Below, in pieces: positions 1-5,580 of a stretch of DNA of 13,283 bases (position 1 is its first letter; the number at the start of each line of letters is the position of its first letter). The DNA comes from DATBGS01 sp036557885 (GTDB taxonomy: Bacteria; Chloroflexota; Ktedonobacteria; Ktedonobacterales; DATBGS01): NCBI GenBank assembly GCA_036557885.1, contig DATBGS010000022.1:1-13283 (forward strand), in the 5' to 3' direction. A model generated the notes under the pieces. It was given only the letters and a program-made list of their open reading frames with translations. It had not been told where the DNA came from and searched no databases. The translations under genes and the position numbers were made by a program.

Positions 1-705
1 CCGCTCGCTCAGCAGACGCGCCACGCTCTGGCATTCCTGCGACTCGGTGATGAGCAGCGGGCTGACCCACTCCTGCACCGCTTCGAGCGATACCCTTGGC
101 CCAAATACTTCTGCCCAGATGACGCGCAACTGCCAACGCAGGCAGGAGGCGGCAAACCACCAACCTCCACGCCGCGAGAGATGCCAGTACAGGCGCAGCG
201 CCGTGTCCATCGCGCCGATCAGCGCGTGTCGGCATTCCTCCCAGCGCGGGACGCTGCCCCGCGCCGCCTGGCGCCGCTGCTCGTGGGGCGAATCTTTGCG
301 CCAGTAGGCTAATTGCGCCGCCCGCGCCAGCCGCAGCGCCAGGCGCAGTTCCTCGCCCATTTGTGCGCAGACCTCTGCCAGCGGAACCGGCTCCAGCACG
401 CACCATTCCACCACCCTCGGCGGGCGGTGCAGATCGGCCACGCGAAAGTGGTTCGGGCGTGCCCAGCCGCCTGCCGAAGGGCGATGCTGCTGGGAGCGCG
501 CCTGCATGGTCAGCACCAAGCCGGTGAACGTCCGCGCCAGGATGGTGTCGGCCAGGTCCGGGATGCCCAGCAGCGAGTGCGAGAAATTGGGCTGCTTGGT
601 GGGCTGGACCAGGGTCGGGTCGGGCGCGGCCAGGGTGAGAAAGTTGGTGAGGAACTCGCTGGCTGAAGAGAACGGAGTCGGGTTGGACTGGTCGAGAGTC
701 AACAT
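1..705 (-). CDS. Unrecognised protein, N-terminal 235 residues (3' end beyond window)
   Basis: Reading the minus strand from the ATG at 705-703 gives 235 codons without a stop to the window edge, so the C-terminus is missing. The start is well supported: GAAGGAG lies 8 nt upstream (714-720) and a strong promoter lies at 1018-1046. The protein begins MLTLDQSNPTPFSSASEFL. It is rich in Arg, Leu and Trp in the second half (for example a GGWWFAASCLRWQLRVIW stretch about residues 179-201), with predicted helices and no clear signal peptide. I recognise no domain. The overlapping plus-strand frames (47-307, 313-666, 506-832) have no ribosome binding sites and look like shadows. The gene is transcribed away from the RAYT locus. 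I am fairly sure it is a gene and cannot assign a function. Confidence 0.75.
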   Translation of the reverse strand, partial: MLTLDQSNPTPFSSASEFLTNFLTLAAPDPTLVQPTKQPNFSHSLLGIPDLADTILARTFTGLVLTMQARSQQHRPSAGGWARPNHFRVADLHRPPRVVEWCVLEPVPLAEVCAQMGEELRLALRLARAAQLAYWRKDSPHEQRRQAARGSVPRWEECRHALIGAMDTALRLYWHLSRRGGWWFAASCLRWQLRVIWAEVFGPRVSLEAVQEWVSPLLITESQECQSVARLLSER

Positions 706-713
706 GGCACATA

Positions 714-737
714 CTCCTTCACCGGCAGGATGCCGGT
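714..737 (-). promoter_or_regulatory. Hairpin abutting the Shine-Dalgarno of the edge gene
   Basis: On the minus strand ACCGGC-ATCCT-GCCGGT (721-737) forms a perfect 6-bp stem with a 5-nt loop. It ends directly at the GAAGGAG ribosome binding site (714-720). It could affect ribosome access; that effect is inferred. Confidence 0.4.
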
Positions 738-805
738 GGTACAAGTGGGCAGACGCAGAGCGAGCGCCAACAAGCAACGACCACCTCTGGTTTCCTTTGC
801 GCGCC

Positions 806-849
806 CCCGGCGCGGCGGTGCCCCTGCTTTGAGGGGTGGCCGGGGCTAC
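806..849. repeat. GTAG-type REP half-unit (type B)
   Basis: Read on the minus strand, it starts GTAGCCCCGGCC and ends GCGCCGGG. It has an outer CCCGGC/GCCGGG stem and an inner CCCCT/AGGGG stem around CAAAGC. It is the same element as the type B halves at 1090-1161, 1175-1219, 1888-1960 and 1974-2046. It lies within the long leader of the edge gene (about 706-1010). I see no convincing gene in the rest of 706-1054. Confidence 0.8.
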
Positions 850-1017
850 AAGCGCGTGGTCCCAAGAGGTGGTCGTGAGTATGCGAAATATCTCATTGCC
901 TTCGCTCCTGGGTTATGTCCGGTTGTGAGGGAGCGCATAGTTGGGTACTTAATACCTGGCTATGCTGGCCGTTTCCTTTTCGAGGCTCGTCCTTTCAACG
1001 ATCAATCTTCGCCAGTA

Positions 1018-1046
1018 AGTATAACAAAGCGAGCGCTAAAAGTCAA
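1018..1046 (-). promoter_or_regulatory. Sigma70-like promoter for the edge gene
   Basis: On the minus strand TTGACT (1046-1041), a 17-nt spacer and TATACT (1023-1018) match the consensus at 5/6 in each hexamer. The expected transcription start is near 1010, giving an approximately 300-nt leader before the ATG at 705. No other minus-strand gene lies between, so this most likely serves the gene at 1-705. Confidence 0.6.
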
Positions 1047-1054
1047 GCCCGGTT

Positions 1055-1219
1055 GTAGCGCCCGCCAGGGTCGGCGGGGCTACAGGCTCGTAACCCCGGC
1101 CACCCTCAAAGCAGGGGCACCGCCGCGCCGGGCCTTACCCCGCCAGGGTCGGCGGGGCTACGGGCGGTCTGCTCGTAGCCCCGGCCACCCCTCAAAGCGG
1201 GGGCGCAGCCGCGCCGGGG
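1055..1219. repeat. Left REP cluster flanking the RAYT gene
   Basis: Three pieces are seen. 1055-1083 is a short hairpin, GTAGCGCCCGCC-AGGGTC-GGCGGGGCTAC (type A). 1090-1161 is a full composite, type B joined head-to-head with type A, starting GTAACCCC and ending GGGGCTAC. 1175-1219 is a type B half starting GTAGCCCC. The full composite is the reverse complement of those right of the transposase (1888-1960, 1974-2046), so the gene sits between inverted clusters. A 5' GTAG before an imperfect hairpin is the hallmark of REPs recognised by RAYT transposases. Confidence 0.85.
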
Positions 1220-1240
1220 AACCGACGGGAGGAATGCAGG

Positions 1241-1891
1241 ATGAACGAGAGCGACCATGTTGACCCTCTTCTGCTCCAAGACGAAAGTACCACGCTGCGC
1301 CGACGCTTTCTTCCTCATCTGGAGCGCGTCGGCGCCATCTACTTTGTGACATTCCGCCTGACTGATGCGCTTCCTGAGCAGGTGCTGGCAGATTTTCGGG
1401 CAGAGCGCGAGGCGCTGCTGGCAAAAGCGCGAGCAAGCAGATGGCTTACCGAGAAGGAGCAAGCGCGGCTGGATATGCTCGTCTCACGGCGGGTACAACA
1501 GTATCTCGATGCAGGCAAAGGGGCATGTCACCTGGCACATCCACAGCTAGCAGGCACCCTGGCTGAGACGATGCGGCGCTTTGATGGCGCAAAGTATCGG
1601 CTCCTGGCGTAGTGCATCATGCCCAATCATGTGCATACAGTGATCCAGCCTTTGCCTCCAGCCGGGTTGCCTGGCATTCTTCACACTTGGAAGTCATTTA
1701 CTGCCAATTATGCCCAGAAATTTCTGGGCGTGCATGGGTCATTATGGCAACGAGAATATTACGATCATCTCATCCGTGATGAGCAGGCGCTTTGGCGGAT
1801 TATTACCTATGTGGTGCAAAATCCGCTGAAAGCGAACCTTCCCGATTGGCCCTGGGTTGGAATGAATATCCCAGAGGAAGAACGCTTGTAG
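1241..1891 (+). pseudogene. REP-associated tyrosine transposase (RAYT), interrupted by an amber codon
   Basis: RAYTs are single-domain HUH (Y1) endonucleases of the IS200-like fold that nick REP elements. The frame from ATG 1241 (GGGAGG at 1228-1233) would encode 217 codons ending at 1891. It starts MNESDHVDPL, has the family motif YFVTFRLTDALP (about residues 34-45) and reaches YRLLA at residue 123, followed by TAG (1610-1612). It then continues in the same frame as C-I-MPNHVHTV, with the metal-binding HUH motif (H130-V-H132). Next come WKSFTANYAQ, the EYYDHLIRDE motif holding the candidate nucleophilic Tyr (173 or 174), and YVVQNPLKANL. The TAG stands where relatives usually have an aromatic residue (Trp TGG or Tyr). 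The downstream half alone could start at ATG 1619 but would lack the first strands. No other lesion was seen, so inactivation looks recent unless the amber codon is read through. Confidence 0.85.
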
Positions 1892-2074
1892 CCCCGCCGA
1901 CCCTGGCGGGCCGTTGCCCGGCGCGGCGGTGCCCCTGCTTTGAGGGGTGGCCGGGGCTACGAGCAGAACGCTCGTAGCCCCGCCGACCCTGGCGGGCCGT
2001 TCCCCGGCACGGCGGTGCCCCTGCTTTGAGGGGTGGCCGGGGCTACAAGCACGTAGCCCCGGCCACCGTGCCGG
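1888..2074. repeat. Right REP cluster: two 73-bp composites plus a half-unit
   Basis: Two near-identical 73-bp units (1888-1960 and 1974-2046) each start GTAGCCCCGCCGACCCTGGC and end GGCCGGGGCTAC. Each is a type A hairpin (CCCGCC-GACCCT-GGCGGG) facing a type B hairpin, so GTAG sits at both outer ends. They are separated by 13 nt, GAGCAGAACGCTC, itself an inverted repeat. A type B remnant follows at 2053-2074. The first unit starts inside the last codons of the RAYT gene and supplies its stop TAG. The cluster ends 12 nt before the MFS stop codon and may affect the 3' end of that mRNA. Confidence 0.9.
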
Positions 2075-2086
2075 AGTTATGAGCCA

Positions 2087-3349
2087 TTACAGATCGGTCA
2101 GAGGGCGTGCCTGGCGCATGGCGCGGTTGAGTGTGGCCGCGATAGCCAGCAGCACAAACCCACCCTCAAAAATGAGAATCGTCGCCAGCACTCCCACCTG
2201 CTGCAAGAGGAAGCCCATGAGCGCGATGCTCACCGCCTCGCAGGTATAGAAGACCAGGCGCAGGACGCCGTTCACCCGCCCGCGCAGGGCATCGGGGATG
2301 AGCGCCACCCGATAGCTCAACTGCACCACGTCGTAGGTTTCATCCACCACCCAGAACGCGGCCAGAATCGCCCCAAGCGCGACCACGGAGGGCGCAATGG
2401 CAAAGAGCGGCCAGAGCAGCGCGTACACCCAGAACGCGCTCACCAGCACCTGGCCCAGCCGGAAGCGCTTGTGCGCCTGCCCGCCCAGCACGGCGCCCAG
2501 CATGGCGCCAATCCCGCTGATGCCAAACATCAGCCCGATGGCGGCGGGCGTGGCGTGCTGGCGCTGCGCAATCACGATCATCAGCAGCGAAGCGCCGGAG
2601 AGGGCAAGGATCAGCCCGCCATGCAGCAGGACCAGCGCCCGCGCCACCGGCTCGCGCCAGAGCCAGACGACGCCTTCCCACATTTCGGCGCGCAGGCTGT
2701 GTGGCTCGCGCTGGCGCTCCTCCTGGAACGGCAGGCGAATCCAAAAGAGCGAGATCACCGAAGCAGCATACGAGATGGCATCGGCCAGGAACGGCAGCGC
2801 CTTGGTGATGCCAAAGAACGTGCCGCTCAGCGTCGGGCCAACCAGCGTCACGATGCCTTGCGTGACTTCTTCCTGCGCGGTGGCGGCAGGCAGTTGCTCT
2901 TTGGCAACGACATTTGGCAGCGCCGCCGTGTTCGCCAGGCCAAAGAAGACTGAGAGTGCCCCTTCGATGACCGCAACGAGATAGATTTGCGCTAATGTGA
3001 GATGGTTCAGCGCCAGCGCCAGCGGAATGCTGCCCAGCGCCAGCGCGCGCGCCGCGTCGCATACAATCATCGCGCGCTTGCGATTCCAGCGATCAACCAG
3101 CGCTCCGGCGGGCAGCCCCAGCAGCAGATAGGCCAGCGCGCGCAGCGCCCCGCCAATGCCCGCCTGCGCGGGCGACTGGGTGATGAAGAGAATGAGCAGC
3201 GGGAACGCCAGTTCCGAGGCGCTGCTGCCCAGCGATGAAACGGCCTGGCCGCCCCAAAGCAGCAGGTAATCACGATTGAACCAGAGCGGGGTAGGGCGCG
3301 TTGCCGCCTGCTCCTCTGGCACTTCTTCTTGAATGGAGGTCATGCACAT
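2087..3349 (-). CDS. Major facilitator superfamily exporter (EntS/MFS_3 type)
   Basis: A 420-residue integral membrane protein with about 12 hydrophobic segments, the usual MFS length. It most likely exports a drug, siderophore or metabolite in exchange for protons; the substrate cannot be read. The MFS motif A appears between helices 2 and 3 as GLPAGALVDRWNRKR (residues 78-92). A conserved MFS_3/EntS-like PDALRGRVNGVLR lies in the second half, in the loop following about helix 10. Two starts are possible, ATG 3349 or ATG 3343 (the protein begins MCM); the ribosome binding site is weak for both. It is monocistronic: the gene upstream on this strand ends at 3793 beyond a REP-like hairpin, and downstream lies the right REP cluster. 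The leader (3350-3676) contains features consistent with attenuation. Shadow frames on both strands within it are ignored. Confidence 0.9.
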   Translation of the reverse strand: MCMTSIQEEVPEEQAATRPTPLWFNRDYLLLWGGQAVSSLGSSASELAFPLLILFITQSPAQAGIGGALRALAYLLLGLPAGALVDRWNRKRAMIVCDAARALALGSIPLALALNHLTLAQIYLVAVIEGALSVFFGLANTAALPNVVAKEQLPAATAQEEVTQGIVTLVGPTLSGTFFGITKALPFLADAISYAASVISLFWIRLPFQEERQREPHSLRAEMWEGVVWLWREPVARALVLLHGGLILALSGASLLMIVIAQRQHATPAAIGLMFGISGIGAMLGAVLGGQAHKRFRLGQVLVSAFWVYALLWPLFAIAPSVVALGAILAAFWVVDETYDVVQLSYRVALIPDALRGRVNGVLRLVFYTCEAVSIALMGFLLQQVGVLATILIFEGGFVLLAIAATLNRAMRQARPLTDL

Positions 3350-3370
3350 CCACTTTCGTTCTTACACGGA

Positions 3371-3398
3371 CAGGCACATCTGCCTGCGAATATACATC
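3371..3398 (-). promoter_or_regulatory. Dyad and possible second promoter element near the MFS start
   Basis: CAGGCA-CATC-TGCCTG (3371-3386) is a perfect 6-bp inverted repeat, 22 nt upstream of the MFS ATG. A TATATT hexamer on the minus strand is adjacent (about 3389-3394), but I see no good -35 partner. It could be an operator or a leader hairpin. Confidence 0.3.
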
Positions 3399-3497
3399 GG
3401 AGAAAGGGCGTGTATGCCCGACGCCAGAGGTCGGAACCGCTTGGAGGGAAGACGACGCGAAGAACTGAGCACCGCCCAATACGAAGAAAGAAGTAAC

Positions 3498-3527
3498 GCT
3501 CACACCCGGCAAACGCAGCCGGTGAGC
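3498..3527 (-). promoter_or_regulatory. Strong hairpin in the MFS leader
   Basis: On the minus strand GCTCACCGGC pairs with GCCGG-GT-GTGAGC around a TGCGTTT loop, with a 2-nt bulge. It follows the T-run of the terminator-like hairpin at 3530-3560 and no T-run follows it. It is part of a structured leader; its role is unknown. Confidence 0.4.
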
Positions 3528-3529
3528 GA

Positions 3530-3560
3530 TAAAAAATCAGGCAGCGCTTTGTTCCGCCGC
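3530..3560 (-). terminator. Terminator-like hairpin (candidate attenuator) in the MFS leader
   Basis: On the minus strand GCGGCG-GAACAAAG-CGCTGC pairs (one G-U), followed by CTGATTTTTTAT with six T. An alternative register pairs GGCGG with CTGCC, closer to the T-run. Directly upstream is a second hairpin, GTAAGC-N11-GCTTAC (3583-3561). It lies about 110 nt after the predicted transcription start and 180 nt before the MFS gene, the usual position for an attenuator. The stem is short, so confidence is moderate. Confidence 0.4.
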
Positions 3561-3682
3561 GTAAGCACCAGCGCCAGGCTTACACGGCCAGGGAAGGAAG
3601 TGGCGTGCCCGCGCCAGCGACGCAATGGGTCAGGGGGTCTACCCGCTGACAAGATGGAAGGGTAGTGGGTTGCATACCGCAT

Positions 3683-3712
3683 ATTTTAGCACGAAAGCTG
3701 GGCGCGTGGCAA
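3683..3712 (-). promoter_or_regulatory. Candidate promoter for the MFS gene
   Basis: On the minus strand TTGCCA (3712-3707), an 18-nt spacer and TAAAAT (3688-3683). The start would be near 3676, giving a leader of about 330 nt. A 31-codon ORF begins at ATG 3675, practically at the start site, and ends at TAA 3580 inside the GTAAGC/GCTTAC hairpin. The rest of the 3350-3792 interval holds no convincing protein gene. Confidence 0.5.
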
Positions 3713-3732
3713 GGGGGAAGCAGAGCAGGTGT

Positions 3733-3783
3733 CTGGCGCGGGCTGCCCCCTCAAAGCAGGGGCACGGCGGCAGCCCGCGCCAG
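3733..3783. repeat. Variant REP with a 15-bp perfect outer stem
   Basis: CTGGCGCGGGCTGCC (3733-3747) and its exact reverse complement (3769-3783) enclose CCCTCAAAGCAGGGGCACGGC, which is the inner core of the type B REP. The outer arms differ from the GTAG elements. It lies 9 nt past the stop of the PRC-barrel gene and could shape the 3' end of that mRNA, although there is no T-run. Confidence 0.75.
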
Positions 3784-3792
3784 TAGGCCGCA

Positions 3793-4476
3793 TTACAAAG
3801 CAGATAGTTGATCCCAGCCCAGGTTTTCGGCCTGAGCAGCGGAGATGCTGAGCATGACTTGATTGCCCAGCATGCTGAGGGCGTTCATGGGAACGGTGAG
3901 GTCGCGCTGCATCGGGCGATTCACCAGAATGCCCCGCTCGTTGACGGCCTTCACCTGACCCACAGGCACGCCATTGATGTCAACAACAGGCATGCCAACG
4001 CGCATGGCTGTGCTGCCCGGCATCTGGTTGGTGTCGGGCACTGGAGCATAGCTCGGCACCTGCGGATAGGTCGGCATGACCGGCTGGCCGGTATCCGTTG
4101 GCGCCGGGGTTGGATTGCCTCCCTGGTCTTCATAGGGTGTTGGCGCGGCCTGGTCTGGCGGAACATAGTCTGAGACTGGAGGGTTGGCTGGCATCACGGG
4201 CTGACCATTGTCAAGCACCTCCCCCTCGATGATCATCACCTCTACTACGTCTTCATCGTCTGTTGCCATCTCTCCTCGCACCTCTGCATCATTGGGAATG
4301 ATCGGGCTGGCCTGGGGCGCGCCTGTTTCATTGATGCCCTGTGACTCAGCATCGGTGGGGATGATGGGCGGGACATTGGGTGAAGGCGTGTCACGCGGGA
4401 TGATAGAGTCTTCGGTGTTCTCATCAGTCATGAACCGCTCGTCTTCATTGTCGGGCGTGGCATAGATGTTTTCCAT
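3793..4476 (-). CDS. Acidic Pro-rich protein with C-terminal PRC-barrel-like domain
   Basis: A 227-residue protein. Residues 1-155 are low-complexity, acidic and Pro-rich, and probably disordered. Within them are two imperfect repeats: PIIPTDAE (37-44) with PIIPNDAE (58-65), and GQPVMPANPPVSDYVP (91-106) with GQPVMPTYPQVPSYAP (130-145). Residues about 157-213 look like a PRC-barrel/DUF2171 fold (RVGMPVVDINGVPVGQVKAV, then RDLTVPMNAL, then QVMLSIS). PRC barrels are small beta folds used as adaptors in photosynthetic reaction centres, RNA processing and many uncharacterised proteins; no specific role is visible here. The start at ATG 4476 is supported by AAAGAGG about 8 nt upstream. No signal peptide or membrane segment was seen. 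It lies 114 bp downstream of the ABC permease on the same strand and may or may not be co-transcribed. Confidence 0.8.
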   Translation of the reverse strand: MENIYATPDNEDERFMTDENTEDSIIPRDTPSPNVPPIIPTDAESQGINETGAPQASPIIPNDAEVRGEMATDDEDVVEVMIIEGEVLDNGQPVMPANPPVSDYVPPDQAAPTPYEDQGGNPTPAPTDTGQPVMPTYPQVPSYAPVPDTNQMPGSTAMRVGMPVVDINGVPVGQVKAVNERGILVNRPMQRDLTVPMNALSMLGNQVMLSISAAQAENLGWDQLSAL

Positions 4477-4590
4477 TCGTTCTACCTCTTTCTTTGGGCG
4501 AGTAGCATTGAAATAGCCTACAGTGCCATCTCACAGCATTCTGCTAGAGAGAGATGCAACATCCATGCCTATTTGCCCGTTCAATGTTGC

Positions 4591-5355
4591 CTACATCGTT
4601 GCTTTGCGCACCGAGCGCGTGACCCAGTACAGCGCCAGCAGCGCCAGGACGCCAAAAATGAGAAAGCCTTGCAGCACCGCGACATCGCTCAGGCTGCCGC
4701 CCACCAGCGCCCGCGCCGCGCTCACCGCGTAGGCAAAGGGGTTGGCTTTAGCGATTTTTTGCAGGATGTCCGGCGCAAAGGTGAGCGGCAGCATAATTCC
4801 AGACAGCAGCAGCAGCGGCAGCGCCACCAGATTGACGGCGGCGGCCAGCGACCCCTCATCTTTGAGCAGCAGCGCCACCGCGTAGGAGCACGAGGACATC
4901 ATCAAGCCGCCCACCAGCAGCAGGACCACCAGCAGCACCAGGCCCGCCGCGTCGGGCCGGAAGCCCAGCAGCAGCCCCAGACCCAGCAGCAGGAGCGTCT
5001 GCGCCAGCAGGTTGAGCAGGCTGACCGAAATCATGCCGATCATCATTGCCAGTCGGCTCACCGGCGTGACGCGCAGGCGCTCAATGACGCCTTCGCGCAG
5101 TTGCCCGATGACGGTAAAGCCCGAAAACCCGGTGCCAAAGATTGCCATCATCATCATCAGGCCCGGCGTAAAGACGTTGTACGCGCCGCCGCTGGGAAAG
5201 CCCGGCACGCCCACCAGATTCTTGAGCAGCGGGGCAAACAGCAGCATATAGCAGATGGGCTGGAACAACCCAAAACCCACCCAGGCTGGCTCGCGCAGCA
5301 TGACGCGCAGCGCGGAGCCAAAGATCAGCCAGCTATCGCGGACGATTTTAATCAT
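4591..5355 (-). CDS. ABC-2 type export permease (DrrB-like)
   Basis: A 254-residue membrane subunit with six likely helices (about 25-45, 60-82, 103-131, 138-165, 172-194, 228-248). It has the ABC-2 features FGTGFSGFTVIGQLREG (73-89), RLRVTPVSR (93-101) and the conserved LPLTFAPDILQKIAKANPFA segment (189-208). The length is typical for DrrB/ABC2_membrane permeases of drug or lipid exporters. ATG 5355 has an AGAGAGGA ribosome binding site about 9 nt upstream. It pairs with the ATPase encoded upstream on the same strand, but the 225-nt gap between them is filled by hairpin repeats, unusual for subunits of one transporter. The substrate is unknown. Confidence 0.92.
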   Translation of the reverse strand: MIKIVRDSWLIFGSALRVMLREPAWVGFGLFQPICYMLLFAPLLKNLVGVPGFPSGGAYNVFTPGLMMMMAIFGTGFSGFTVIGQLREGVIERLRVTPVSRLAMMIGMISVSLLNLLAQTLLLLGLGLLLGFRPDAAGLVLLVVLLLVGGLMMSSCSYAVALLLKDEGSLAAAVNLVALPLLLLSGIMLPLTFAPDILQKIAKANPFAYAVSAARALVGGSLSDVAVLQGFLIFGVLALLALYWVTRSVRKATM

Positions 5356-5420
5356 GGGTGCTTTCCTCTCTTTCTCAGGCGAATAATGAAGTTTTACCAG
5401 TTATGTAGGACACGAGAGCT

Positions 5421-5547
5421 GGCGGTTAAAACCGCGCCTAAAGGCGGCCAGAGGCCGCCGCAAAACCCGCCTTCGCGGGTTAGGACGAACCCAGTCCGCG
5501 CAGGCGGACTTCGTGGCCCGCAGGCCCTTAGCCGCGAATTTATTCGC
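5421..5547. repeat. Array of five consecutive hairpins between the ABC genes
   Basis: Five palindromes follow one another: GCGGTT/AACCGC (5422-5435), GGCGGCC-AGA-GGCCGCC (5443-5459), AACCCGC-CTTC-GCGGGTT (5464-5481), AGTCCGC-GCAG-GCGGACT (5493-5510) and GCGAAT-TT-ATTCGC (5534-5547). All stems are perfect with short loops. This is a different repeat family from the GTAG REPs. It probably lies within the ATPase-permease transcript and could slow or process it. I see no ORF here. Confidence 0.8.
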
Positions 5548-5580
5548 CAGGCATCGGACGCTGCAACGAACGTCCATCGG

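Noticed and set aside
730..1263. Plus-strand 177-codon frame through the repeat region.
   Set aside because: It is translated REP sequence with no ribosome binding site and an Arg/Pro/Gly-rich, non-protein-like composition.
3389..3395. GTATATT near the MFS gene as a third TetR operator.
   Set aside because: The ACATACA half-site at the correct 8-nt distance is absent, so only the -10-like part is shared.
3333..3665. Plus-strand 110-codon frame upstream of the MFS gene.
   Set aside because: It lacks a ribosome binding site, is highly Arg-rich, and overlaps the minus-strand leader with its hairpins.
5421..5547. The hairpin array considered as a CRISPR array or integron.
   Set aside because: The stems differ in sequence from each other; there are no identical repeats with regular spacers and no associated genes.
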